From NCBI RefSeq assembly GCF_041296265.1, contig NC_091693.1, forward strand, positions 20,956,001 to 21,020,000: a stretch of 64,000 nucleotides of DNA, in the 5' to 3' direction. The translations under genes were made by a program, and so were the position numbers. This document shows positions 10,357 through 27,873 of the stretch, piece after piece. Source of the DNA: Equus caballus (lineage: Eukaryota; Chordata; Mammalia; Perissodactyla; Equidae). Under the pieces are notes generated by a model. It did not search any database. It saw nothing but the letters and a program-made list of their open reading frames with translations, and was not told the DNA's origin. How positions within the stretch are numbered: the first letter of the stretch is position 1; every line of letters begins with the position of its first letter.

Positions 10357-13300
10357 CTGGACGGGGAGAGAGAGGAAGTGGGTTACATGTGGATTCCAGA
10401 TTGAGGGCTCGTTGCCTCCTGGGAGGCTGCCTGGATAGCGCCCCTGCCTGAAACAAACCCAGGGCCAGGTGTGTGCGGGTGCACTAAGCTTCTTGCGGGG
10501 GGGGGGGTTGGCTAGATATATGTTCTGGCTTAAGGAGGCTGTTGCCTCCAGGAAGGCTTCTTGGATTGCACTCGTTACACACCAAGAAGAGAAGAAGCCT
10601 ATGGAGTTAATTTCGGGGGAAAGAGACGGAGAGATAAGTAAGTCATACCCAGAATTAGGTTGGATCCTGTTTAGAGGGATGGGGGTGCGTATGAAGGACC
10701 AGTTTTCACAAGCTCCAGGGAGGCCACCCCTCTTACAGCCCTTATTAGAGGGACAGGGTGAGATCACTGACTTGGGCCTCCAGGGCTGTTCACAGAGCTT
10801 GGGAGGGGTCAGTGATCTAAGGACAGAGGGAGTCCAGGGGACTGCAGCTCTGTTAGCAGAAGGGGGTCGAGGGGCAAAGACCAACTGGATCTTTGTGGAT
10901 CTTTTTACTTTGTGGGGCTGGGATAGTGTCTCCAGGAATGGGTCCCCACTGCATCCTCTGAGATCACCGTCTCCAGGAGACCAACTGGACTTGCTTCTGA
11001 TTTAGGGGTGGGGGTGGGGGAGTGTGGGCCTCCATCCGTGGACTCAACTCTCCTCTGGAGTCAGAATCTCCCGCAAGCTTCTGTGGCCTCATCAAGACAC
11101 GGATCAGCCCATCCTTGGCCCCTTTCTGTTCCCTGCCTCCTATGTCATCCCAGCTCACTCAGCCAAAACTCCAACCCTCCAGCCACACGCTCCTTGGTCC
11201 CACCTGCCTGGTGAACCCATAAAAACCCACCAGGCTCAGTCCCCTCCCCAACCCACCATCGCCTCCAGCCTCTGAGCAGGTCACCCTGCTTCTAGGATTC
11301 ACCAAAATGTGTGGAATCATTTTCTGTGACTTTATGTTTACTGTCTGTCACTTCCTGAGGGCAGGGGCCAGTGCCACTCAGATGTCTAATGGGCATCTCA
11401 AAACCCAGGTTCCTGATTCCTCTTCCCAAACCTGCTTCTCCTGCAGTGAAAGGAAGCCCTATCCTTCAGGGTGCTCAGGCTGGAAGCCTTGGGGTCCAGG
11501 ACCCCAGACTGCCCATTCTCTCTCCTCTTCTCACTCTCCCTGTCAGTGACCCCAAGTGGCAACGTCGAGTCCCGACCTTTCCTCCAAATGCCCACTGAGG
11601 AGGCATGGCCTGGGACATCCTCAGATCTCAGACCCGAAGTACCCCACTGGAATGCAGCAAATCCTGTGTGACTGTAGCTTCCAAAGAGACCCAGAAGCCA
11701 ACACTTCTCACGGTCTCCACGGCTGCCACCCTCATCTGACTCACCATCTCTCTCCTGGAATATGGCAGGAGGCTCCTCAGTGGTCTCCCTGCCTCAACCC
11801 CCCCACCCCCCCACCCGCCACTATTCTCCACAAAGCCAGCAGGATCCGGCCCTGTCTTCTCCACATCCTCCCATGCGTCTCCTCTCACTTTAGGAAAAGC
11901 TAAGGGTCTGTGAGGCCCTATGCAATCTGGCTCCCTTTCCCCACTCTCCCTCAGCCATGCAGGCGTCTACTCTCAAACACCCCAGGAACCCTCGAGTCTG
12001 CAGGAGTTTGCACTGGCCCTTCCCTCTGCCCAGGGTGCTCCCCCATCACTGGGCCCAGCAAGCAGCCTTCAGGGCCCATGAGCTGTCACAGCTGAGCAGC
12101 GCCCCTCGAAATCTTTTCTCCCTCTGGCTTTTGACTTAATCGTCCCTCTTCCCTCCTGGCTTTTCTCCTGCCAAGTCTGCAGTCTCTTTTGGAGAGTTCT
12201 CTTCCTGGTCCCCAGGTCCTGCCCAGCTCACTCTCCTTGTAGGTGACTCTGAATCGTGAGGTCCACCCAGCTGGTCCTCCAAATGCCCCAGTGAGGAACC
12301 CGGCTGGTCCTTCTCTCAGATCCCAAGTGTCAAAACTGACCAGCATCCCACCCACTGCTGCCCACCTCCACCAGCAGAAACCTGCTCTTGCCCAGCTGTT
12401 CCTTGTCTCCTAAAAACACCACGACCTTCCACCCAGCTCCCCAGCAGGAAGGGACCCGATCACCCTGAACTCATCTCTCCTCTCCCCCCCATTTACAGTC
12501 ACCCCGGACTGGGAGTCCACCTCCCGAAGGAGGAAGACCCAGCAGGAGATGAGTCTGTGCAGGTTATCAGACACTCATAGGCCATGATATGGAGTGTTAA
12601 TTTTATTCAGAGGAGATGGGAGCCATGGGAGGGTTCTGAGCAGACAAGGGATATGATCTGACTTAGGTTTTAAAAGGATCCTTTTGGCTGCTGTATGGGG
12701 AAGAGACTGCCGGCGGCAGGGGCAGAGGCAGGCCGGCCACGGAAGGAGCTATGGCAATAGTCAGTGAGAGATGATGGTGGCCTGGACAGCGGTGGGGGCA
12801 GTGGGAGGGGGAAGAAATGGTGGAATTCTGGATCATTTTGAAGGTAGAGTCTATAGGACTTGCACAAGACGTGGATTGGGTTGGAGGGCTGGGTAATGAG
12901 AAAAGAGGAACAAGGAATGATTTGCAGGTTTTGGACAGAGCACCTGGGAGGATGGTGGGGGCATTCCTTCGGGGGGGGGAAGGGGGGCACCGGGAATTCC
13001 ATTTGGGCATGTCAGGTTTGAAGTGCTTAAGCGTCTTCCCCTGAAGACGTCATGGACCCCAGGCTGGGTCAAGCGCCTCCTCGTCTCCATCGCAGCCTGA
13101 CCACGACTCTACCTGTCATGGTGACAGGCCTATCTCCCCTGCTGTCCTGTGAGCTCCCTAAAGGCGGGGACTGGGTCGGCCTCGTCCACCACTGTCTCCT
13201 CCCAGCTGACACAGAGCTTGGCACAGAGTTGGCGCTCAGTAGATATCTGTAGCATGAGGGAATAATAAATACTGCCGGAGGACGGGATGCCGACCCCTGG

Positions 13301-13626
13301 GATGCTTGTCAGAAGGGTGGATAGCGTGTGACATCTTTCTATCAGGACACAGGTTCTAGGGCAGAGTTGGGGCCTCCTGACCGTCCCCAACTGGAGGCGG
13401 GGGCAGGGAGATGGTCGAATCCCGGTCTGGGGGTGGGGAGTGGGCAGGCAAGAGGTCGGACCAGTGTCCAAAGTGAGGATCCTGGCCTGAAGGCCTCTGG
13501 GATACAGGTGTTGGGAAATCACAGACGTGACGGTCACCACCCCCAGAGAGACCCTCAACCCTCACACAGCACCGCAACAAAGAGCGGGCGCCCTCGGACC
13601 GACCCGCCGCGGGAGGAAATGCTCAC
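10357..13626. other. CTU1 first intron
   Basis: Between the CTU1 first-exon donor and the coding-exon acceptor. No exon was found on either strand. About 11,800-12,200 and 13,100-13,270 look like L2 pieces ('ccctatgcaatctggctccc', 'gagctccctaaaggcgggga'). The whole segment recurs nearly unchanged at 49,484-52,749. Confidence 0.6.
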
Positions 13627-13920
13627 CTGGGTAGAAGGCGACGCTGGGACGTCCACGCTGCTTAACCCGCGGAAGCCTGGGACGGAAGTGGCTCCGAAGA
13701 CTACGACTCCCACAAGGCCTTTGGGGCTGTCTTGCCTACGGCTCCCAGAACCCCATGCAACAGCTCCGCCTGAGGCCCTTGTGACTCCTGGGCCAGCGTG
13801 GCCTACAACTCCCCGCAAGCCTTGCGGCCCCCTCTCGCACTCTGCCTACCACTCCCAAGATGCATTGCTCCGTTTCCCTTCTGCGCCTGCGCAGGCAGAG
13901 ACGCGGCGGAGCGGAGTGTG
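13627..13920 (-). promoter_or_regulatory. CTU1: CTU1 noncoding exon 1 and CpG-rich promoter
   Basis: The minus-strand donor CTACCCAG|GTGAGC at 13,627 ends a noncoding first exon. Upstream of it (higher coordinates) the sequence is CpG-rich and carries four copies of CTACnnCTCCC on the plus strand at 13,701, 13,736, 13,803 and 13,846. The last continues as AAGATGCATTGC, a good match to the ZNF143/SBS element. A palindromic 'tgcgcctgcgcagg' at about 13,882 resembles an NRF1 site. No TATA box is evident, as expected for a housekeeping promoter. Exact start sites cannot be seen. Confidence 0.65.
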
Positions 13921-15080
13921 GTTTCTTTGCTGTGGCAGCCTGCTGGCCTTATGTGGGCTGTGTTCAGATTATCTGCTTTTGTGCGATTGTTATAGGCTTT
14001 TAAAGGGTTTATAGAGCATATAATGTGGTCGGGTAGCGGGTGGGAATTGAAGGTGGGGGTGGAGGTGTTGATGGCGTCTGTAAAAGCGGCAGTTAGCGCG
14101 TGCGCAGGGCAGGGAGTCCTGAGGTGGGAGTTGGGCGTGTTTGTGCACGTGAGCGTGTCAAATGAGAGGGAGCAGTGTGTGAGCTGAGGTCTCTGTGCTG
14201 TTAGTGTGCTGTATGCTGAGGTCAGCTGTTAGTGATTTTGGAAGAGTCTCCTTGTGCCAGGCTGCCCGTGTGTTAGGTTCTGGTGACACAAGTGAAGTCA
14301 TTGTCCTCTGAGCCCCTGCCTGGTGGGGGTGACAGAGACACAGTCAATATGGGGTGAGAAAACTTGACGTGGAGTTTTAGGAATTCCAGGAGTTCGATCT
14401 CAATCCCTTGCCAACCAGGGCATCAGGAAAAAAAAATTCAACCAGGGGTGACTATGTGCGAACTTAACCACTGAGCCATGGAGCGGGCCCCCCATGATCC
14501 CTGTTCTTAATCTTAGTAATGTGTTCAAATGTTTCTGTTTGTTGCATCGGAGCATTTTCCTGCCATAACTTTTTGCATCCTGCCAGGAGTAGAAGTCCAC
14601 ACACTGCATTTTTGGTTGTTGTTTCCTATATCTTATTATGTCTGGAACAGCCCCCTCCCTTTTTTTCCATGACATTGATTTTCTTTTTTATGTGGAAGAG
14701 AATGGGCCAGCAATATTACAGAATGTCTGACATTCTGTCTTTGTCTAACTGTTTCTTTCACAGTCCTATATCCCTCGGCTGGCCCTAATTTCCATTCCTA
14801 TGGTTATCGTCCTAGTTCTGGCTACATTCTCTCTCCCGTGGCTTCTCACACTTGCTTCCTCCCAGGGTTCCCCAGCTTCATCCTCATTTCCTGTCACCTC
14901 TTCACCATGCTTGCCCTGCAAATAAGGACAGATACTTATTGCTTATTCCTGACTGTAGCAGCAGCCTTCTAAGGTGGCCCCCAATGATCCCCACACCCTA
15001 GAATTCACGTCCTTGTGTAATCTCCTCCGTGTGAGTGTGTGCCGGACCTAGTGACTTGCTTTTGTTTCTGGTGGGGAATA
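13921..15080. other. Intergenic, CTU1 promoter to SIGLEC A upstream region
   Basis: No gene seen. About 14,380-14,492 is a degenerate minus-strand tRNA-like SINE piece ('gcgaacttaaccactgagcc'). The rest is unassigned. It is repeated at 53,044-54,201 with almost no change. Confidence 0.5.
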
Positions 15081-15310
15081 TTGTCGCTGAGCTAACATCT
15101 GTTGCCAATCTTCCTCTTTTTGCTTGAGGAAGATCGTCCCTGAGCTAACATCTGTGCCAATCTTCCTCTATTTTGTATGTGGGATGCCACCACAGCATGG
15201 CTTGATGAGTGGTGTGTAGGTCTGCACCTGGGATCTGAACTCATGAACCCCTGAACTCTGCTGAAGCGGAGGGCGCGAACTTAACCACTATGCCACAGGG
15301 CTGCCCCACC
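15081..15310 (-). mobile_element. Equine ERE-type SINE, minus strand
   Basis: Reversed, it starts with the tRNA-like 'ggggcagccctgtggcatag' and ends with 'ttagctcagcgacaat' in the two-part body typical of ERE. The same insertion is present in the second copy (54,202-54,431), so it predates the duplication or was carried across by conversion. Confidence 0.9.
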
Positions 15311-15744
15311 CCCACCCCAGTGGCTTGCTTCTAATGAACAGAATAAAATAAAGGTGATAAATCTTACTTCCAAGATTACGTTACAAAAGTCTGTGACTTT
15401 TGCCTTGTTCTTTCTCTTGTTCTCTCTCTCTTTCTCACTTTGATGAAGGCAGATGTCACGTCATGAGCTGCCCTGTAAAGAGGGCCATCTTCTGAGAAAC
15501 TGAGAGTGGCCGTCATCCAACAGCCGGTGAGGAACCAGTAGTTATTTCAACTACAGCCTCCGCTGACATCTAGATTACAACCTGTGAGAGACCCTAAGCC
15601 ACGGGACCCAGCTAAGCTGCACTCCACATCCACTGCATACTTCTCACTGAAGAGGGAACTCTCCTGTTTCAGTCCCAGATACGCCATTCTGCTGGACGTC
15701 ATTGGCTTTTGCAAACTTGGTACCGATAAGAAAGAATCTTTCCT

Positions 15745-15830
15745 CTCTGGGGCTGCAGAGACCCTCTGACCCCCAAAGCCTAAAATGTTTGCCATGTGGC
15801 TCTTTGCAGAAAAAGTTGGCCAATCCTCGC
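15745..15830. mobile_element. MER5A-like DNA transposon fragment
   Basis: 'cctaaaatgtttgccatgtg' and 'cagaaaaagttggccaatcc' match the terminal part of MER5A (hAT-Charlie). It is a non-autonomous fossil with no coding content. The partner copy is at 54,866-54,951. Confidence 0.7.
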
Positions 15831-15954
15831 TTTAGAGTCAGGCACTTCTCTCTGAGCCTCAGTTCTTCAGCTCTTAAGTAGGAATTATAGTAGTACCGCC
15901 TCATATGTGACGTATAACAACGTTATGAGAATTAGATGAAAACAAGCATTCCTG

Positions 15955-22181
<6,227 letters not shown>

Positions 22182-22639
22182 GTCTCTCAGGTGAGCGACC
22201 TGGGTGACTCCACATCCAGCATCCTGCCTGAACACCTCCTGCAGGATGGCCCCCTGGATTGCCCCACTCAGCATGGCCAAATTTGCTTTCCTCATCTCCT
22301 CCTCCTCATCCCACAAAGCTGGATCCCCATTTTGCCGACAGCATTACAGCTCCTTCCTCTTTCCTTCAGGCCATGTACAGAGAAGTAATCTTCTCTGTAT
22401 CCTCCCTTTCTTCTGCTACAGCCGAAAATTCAACAGGTCCTTTCCATTTTTCCTGCTAACAACAGTTAGCATCAGTCTCTTTCTCTCTATCTTGACTCCC
22501 ATCATCGCTGAGGCTTCAGGATCTCTTTCCTGGACTCATCTCCCCGCCTCTCATCTCCCTTGCCCTACACAGAGCGATTATCTACAATCCATCATGGTCC
22601 AGTTCTTCTGCATTTGAACATCTGTTTGCCCCCACCATC

Positions 22640-22873
22640 TAGAGCAGAGGCCGGCAAACTTTTTCTATCAGGGCCAGATGGTAAGTAGTTTTGGATTGTG
22701 GGCCTTACAGTCTCTGTGGGAGTCACTCAGCTCTGTTATTGGAGCATGAAAGCAGCCTTAGACCAGAGGTAAATGAATGAGCATGGCTGGGTTCCAATAA
22801 ATCTTTATTTACAAACACAGGCAGTGGGCCACATTTCACCCACAGGCTGTATGTAGGTTGCTGACCCCTGACC
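22640..22873 (-). mobile_element. MER5A, hAT-Charlie DNA transposon fossil
   Basis: Near full length, with both ends recognisable: 'agaggccggcaaactttttc' at the left and 'taggttgctgacccctg' at the right, which are imperfect inverted repeats. It lies in the intron between the cytoplasmic exon and the ITIM exon. Its partner is at 61,634-61,861. Confidence 0.85.
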
Positions 22874-24217
22874 TAGAGAATAAAACTCAAACTCTTGAGC
22901 CCGCAGCCCTGCATATTCCGGTCTCTCAGCTCCTACCTCTCCAGAAGGGCCGGGGTCGGGGTGAGGAGAGTGAGGCACTCACCTGAGATGCAAAACTTAA
23001 AATGATGCCAAAAATCTCGGTAATTGAGATAATGCTGTAACAGACTATTTTCAAAAGTTGAAATTAATGAAAAAAATCTACGATGAGCAAAATATCAAAA
23101 ATCTACATAATGACAGGATCAGGAGACTGGAGTTAATTAATAACTATTTAAGATCATAACCTGGTAAAGAGAAATTGTCACACATGGCAGCATTCTCAGT
23201 TGAAAATGAGAGAGGAGGAGAAATAGATTTTGAAAATAATCTCTCTGCATTCACTTGCAGTAAAGCCAGGAAAGCGAAATTACAATAAATTTGGGTACAC
23301 ACAAAATGGAAAATTATAATAGATTTGGGTACACACAAAAGCTTTAAACTTAAAGTAATCTTTTAATACACACCACATTTCAAGTCTCCAGTAATATTTG
23401 AATTATTTTAATGTTCGGGAGAAAATTGACCATTAAAAATACATAAAACCACATATTTGAAGCTCATATTTTTTCTTCTGCCTCAGGTCTAATAGGTTAA
23501 GGAGGGCACTCTTACTTATCCTGGATTATTTACATTTTTCATATTCTGTACTTGATGGGTTTTTTAGCCTTAATTTTGATTTAAAAAATCTTTCAATAAA
23601 TGCTATTTTTCTCAATTACCAAAGTTTTTGACTCCCCTTTTAAATTTGCATTTTTGGCAAACGCCTCACTTGCCTCGCCCTGATCCCAGCCCCACCGTCT
23701 AGTCTACTTCCTGCCACTCCTCCTGCCTGCCACTCTTTGCTCCATCCAAGTGGACTTTTCATTGCTGTTAACCAGAAGGAGACTTGTGCTTCTGGGCCTT
23801 TGCATGGACTGTTCAGCCCTTGTCTAATGCTCTTCCCTCCCCCATTTGGTTGGAGAGCAACCAGCAATGGGACTGCCAAAGAGGTCCACGGACCCGGAAA
23901 AGTGAGATACTTGTAGTTAAGGAAAGAAGGGCTGTCGTTTATGGAGGCCATGCATCTGAGTCACCTGCTGCTGCAGAGTCCAGAGAGGTGAGGACTGAAG
24001 ATGGCCATTTGGATTTCACTAGCAGAGGTCACTGGTGTTCTGGATAATAGCACTGTGGGGAAGTGGTTGTGTGTGTGTGTGAATCTTAATTTGAACGATC
24101 AAGAGAGACTGGTAGGAGCACAAACATTAGCAATTCTGGTGAAGTGTCGACTTGTCAGGGGAGCAGCAAAAAGGATGCTCCCCAGGGGGCACCTGTCACT
24201 CTCCTCTATGTGAGTCT

Positions 24218-24690
24218 GTATTAGCTTCTTGTTGCTGCTGTAATGAATTCCCAGACATTTAGCAACATCCAGCAATGTAAATTTGTGATCTCACAGTTCT
24301 GGAGGTCACAAGTCCAAAATGGGCTTCACTGGGCTGAAATGAAGGCGTTAGCAGGCAGGGCTGAGTTCCTTCCGGAGGCTCCAGGGGAAAATGCATTTTC
24401 TTACCTTTTCCTTCCTCTAGAGGGCGCCTGCATTCCTTGGTTCATGGCTCCTTTCTCCATCTTCAAGGCCAGAAGTATAGTATCTTCAAATCTCTCTCTA
24501 CTTCCTTCTGTCACTTGTAGAGACTCTTGTGATTACATTGTATCCACCCAGATGATCCAGGAGACTCTCCGCATCTCAATATTCCTAATTTAAGTCCATC
24601 TGCAAAGTCCTTTTGCCATGTAAGTTAAAACAGTCATAGGTTCCAGGGGATTAGAGTGTAAACATCGTTGAGGGGCTGTTTTTCTGCCTA
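24218..24690 (-). mobile_element. Fossil solo LTR, MaLR/ERVL type (MLT-like)
   Basis: An old, degraded LTR in antisense ('tgtattagcttcttgttgct' is its reversed 3' end). The same repeat family occurs at 27,413-27,873, 39,376-39,771, 42,596-42,967 and 63,055-63,530. No internal viral region is attached. Age is probably tens of millions of years or more; the family name is from memory of its end sequence. Confidence 0.55.
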
Positions 24691-25206
24691 CCATGGGGAT
24701 ATAATTTCTTTGACTGACTTCTCCTCTCACAAAACTGTGAGCTTCCCAAAAGCAGGTGCCAAGCCTGAATCGAGGCCCTGTGATTCTCTCTCACCTACTG
24801 AGTTCTTGTCTAGCATATCATATTTCACAATTAGATAGTTATTTGTTTAACTCATTTTTTCTGCCTCCCTCAATTAAAGAGTAAGCAGTAAGAGGTCAGA
24901 GTCTGTGTCTGCCATGTCCATTTCAGTGCATCCAGCACCCAGCTCAGGGCCTCACATGCAGGGGGCCTCAGGCTTTAGGGTCAGAAAGAACTGGATTGGA
25001 TCCTGGTTTCATCAGGAAGTTTGAGCATATGGCTTTCTTAGTTCAACCTCAGTTTTCATATCCATAAAAGGGAGATAATAATAATATTTTCCCTATTGGG
25101 TTGTTGTGGGAAGTCATGAGATTAGTAAGCACCAAATAAAGTGCTCACTAAGTATTGAATATTCGAGGAAAGCATGAATGACAGAGATCTCAACAAAGAT
25201 GTTGGG

Positions 25207-25456
25207 GGGGGGGGCAGCGTGGTGGCACAGCGGTTAAGTGCACATGTTCCACTTTGGCAGCCTGGGGTTCACTGGTTCAGATCCTGGGTGCAGACGTGGC
25301 ACCACTTGGCAAGCCATGCTGTGGTAGGCATCCCACATATAAAGTAGAGGAAGATGGGCACGGATGTTAGCTCAGGGCTAATCTTCCTCAGCAAAAAGGG
25401 GAGGATTGGCAGCAGTTAGCTCAGGGCTGATCTTCCTCAAAAAAAAAAAAAAAATA
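25207..25456 (+). mobile_element. Equine ERE-type SINE
   Basis: tRNA-like head 'ggggcagcgtggtggcacag', B-box-like 'ggttcagatcctgggtgc', two-part body with 'gttagctcagggctaatctt' and an A-run at about 25,440-25,454. It lies 110 bases upstream of the dead ITIM exon of SIGLEC A. Whether B shares it lies beyond the window end. Confidence 0.9.
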
Positions 25457-25566
25457 TGTGTGGGATGAATTGATGTAGGAATTCATCGGCTTTCCTCCTG
25501 GACCCTCCCTGCATTGTCCTGTGCCTGCTGTTCTGCTCTGACTCCTGTCTCTCTCCCTCCACACAG

Positions 25567-25754
25567 GGTCCCCTGATGGAATCCCAGGCAGGCAGCCTCC
25601 CAGCCTACCCTCCCACAGGTGTGCTACCCCCTTCTCAGGGCAGGAAGAAGAGCTCCATTATGCAAAACTCAGCTTTTGTGGGATGAACCATGGACACCCG
25701 AAGGAACAGGAGCTCACTAGTAGTGAGTACTCGGAGATCAAGACCCACAAGTGA
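25567..25754 (+). pseudogene. Stranded ITIM exon of SIGLEC A
   Basis: After a CTCCACACAG acceptor the exon opens as GPLMESQ, the usual beginning of the last exon in human Siglec-8/9 (GPLTES). Its second half encodes the ITIM EEELHYAKLSF and the membrane-distal tyrosine motif SEYSEIKTHK followed by TGA. The two halves are in different frames: the first is in phase 0, as the family requires, while the ITIM half needs another phase, so an indel lies between them. The preceding exon already ends in a stop. The exon is therefore recognisable but cannot be read in its usual frame. Confidence 0.8.
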
Positions 25755-26440
25755 GCATCTGCAGAGGCTCAGCACTGGCTTGAGGGAACACAGCCCCTGA
25801 TGAGAAAAGAAAAACTGAGGGACTGATTCCTGTAGAGTTAAAATCCCTGTAAATAGAGGAAAGAATATAGGCTTTTGAACCAAAGCGTTTCTAGTTATAA
25901 TCCACACTCTGCCCCTTTACTAAGTAAGTGACAGACCAACCCCTACCTATCTGTGCCTCAGTTTTGTGCTGTGTGAAACATGGCTGAGAAGCCCTACTTG
26001 GAAGTTCACGTTGAGAATTCCAGGAGTAAAATCCTCTCGGAACACCTGCCACAAAATGTATGCTCAACATACGCTGGATCCCTACGTTCTGAACAGAAAG
26101 GTCCTACTGAGAGTTTCTCCTGCCTCTGGATGAGACCAGCACCAGAACTCAGAGCTTTCATGCTGAGATCCCTCCTGCTGGCATGTCCTCCCCACCAGGC
26201 GTTCGACTTCCTCTGTCTTTGAAAGCCAAGCTCAAGAGGTGGACTTCTGGGTTGAGATGGGAAACTCAAGCAGCATCTCATGATCCTCCCCTATAGAGAC
26301 AAACCAAACGAATGAGGAAGGTTCCCAAATGATCACATGACCATCTGATGGATGAAACTGCCTCATCCCAAAATTCACTTTCAGCACCCAAACGAAGAAA
26401 GACTATATCACAGCAGTCACTTCGTAAGGTAGACTTGATG
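25755..26440. other. SIGLEC A downstream flank
   Basis: No exon. Paralogous, at low identity, to about 31,860-32,400 ('cctttactaagtaagtgaca' against 'ccatttactaagagagtgac'), which shows that a further SIGLEC unit once stood at 31 kb. Confidence 0.45.
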
Positions 26441-26479
26441 GAAAGAAATCAAAAGATTGGATGAGGCATTAAAACTTCC

Positions 26480-26940
26480 CTACAAATGGACCCCATCCAT
26501 TTATAACAGCACCCAAAAACATAAAGTAGCAAGGACAATTTTTCTTGTTGATCATGCAATACATCCACTCTAAAAAGTACAGTGTATTGTTCCATATTGA
26601 CTTAAGGTAATCTAGTCAACCAACATATATATGGATGTATAAGTATGTCTATATATACACACATAAACTGATAAGTTAATTCTAAAATAACATGGAAATG
26701 TAAAGTATCTTGAATAGCAACCATTCTTGGAAAGGAAGAAACAGCTGAAGAAATCAGACTTCACTACAGAGTCATCAAGAGAGTGTGGTGTGGACAGAAC
26801 AGAGTCCATAAATAGATCCACACATTACTCACTGTCACCCGAACAGCACCCAGATTGTTCAATTGGGTAATGAAGGACTTCTTAACAAATGTGATAGAAC
26901 AAGTGGATCAAGATTTGGAAAAAACAAACCTTATAAATCT
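26480..26940 (+). mobile_element. Old LINE-1 ORF2 fragment
   Basis: Sequence such as 'aacatggaaatgtaaagtat', 'gactt..ctacagagtcatcaagagagtgtggt' and 'caattgggtaatgaaggact' follows the order of L1 ORF2, but it is highly decayed with no useful frame. Confidence 0.6.
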
Positions 26941-26944
26941 TATA

Positions 26945-27200
26945 ATTGGTTTATATAATTGGAATCGTGCAGATGTACTCGTGGGTTATTTTTTTTTCAC
27001 TCAGTATTGCATTATTTGAGATTCATCCATGTTGTGAATGTCAGTATTTTATTCCTTTATTGCTCAGTAGGATTCAGTGTATCAAACCTTGTTTACTCAT
27101 TTTTCTGTTGCTGCACATTTGGTTTGTTTCCAGTGTTTGGTGGTGATGAATACAGCTACTGTAAACATACTTATACAAGATTGTGTTCACGTAGATTTTC
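26945..27200 (-). mobile_element. L1 3' UTR remnant, antisense
   Basis: 'gagattcatccatgttgtga', 'tttccagtgtttggtggtga' and 'gtagattttcatttctctaa' follow the order of antisense L1M 3' UTR sequence. Confidence 0.65.
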
Positions 27201-27412
27201 ATTTCTCTAAAGTTTTGGGGGCAGGGCTGAGATGGAGACAATGAGGTCAGAGTCACACGTTGGGAGCTCAAAGGTCTCTGGGACATCCCCATGGAGACCA
27301 GCATCCAATGGGCAGCTAGAGAGATGGACGGCCTGGAGCTCAGGAGGAAGGCGGGGACTGGAGATGAACAGTGGGAACATCAGGGGGTCCGATAATCCTC
27401 ATAATGAATACC

Positions 27413-27873
27413 TGCCGTTGTGGGTCACAATGTGCCCCCCACAAAAGATATATCCGAGTTCTCACCCCTGACGTCTGTGAAGTCAATTGTATTTGGAGAC
27501 ATGTTATTTGCAACTGCAATCAAGTTAAAACGAGTTCAGACTGGATAAGAGGGGCTCTAAATCCAGTGATTAGCATCCTTACACAAAGAGGGAAATTTGG
27601 ACACAGGCACATGTAGGGAAGAAGACCATGTGACAATGGAGGCAGAGATTGGAGTTATGATACCACAAGGCAAGGAATACCGAGTCTTGCCAGCAACCAC
27701 TAAAGCTAGATGAGGCTGGGAAGGATTGTTCCCTAGAGCCTTCTGAGGGAGCATGGCTCTGCTGAAACTTTGATTTTTGGTTTCCAGGCTCTAGGACTGT
27801 GAGAGAATAAATATCTGCTGTTTTCATCCACCAAGTTGTGGTAATTTGTCACAGCAGCATTAGGGAACTAATA
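27413..27873 (+). mobile_element. Fossil solo LTR, MaLR/ERVL type (MLT-like)
   Basis: Sense copy of the family noted at 24.2 kb. It ends 'cattagggaactaata' and has an AATAAA about 65 bases before its end, as expected for an LTR. Degraded, with no internal region; old. Confidence 0.6.

Noticed and set aside
9750-10884. Overlapping long open frames around CTU1 exon 1 (also at 48,676-49,583)
   Set aside because: Only the MPAPQ frame has the CTU1 motifs and a proper donor; the others are low-complexity shadows in GC-rich DNA.
13328-14014. A 228-residue open frame repeated at 52,451-53,137
   Set aside because: It crosses the CTU1 promoter and noncoding exon on the opposite strand, shows no domain, and is kept only because the block is duplicated.
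25567-25754. ITIM exon as a working last exon of SIGLEC A
   Set aside because: The preceding exon ends in a stop, the two halves of this exon are in different frames, and joining the membrane exon directly to it also gives an early stop.
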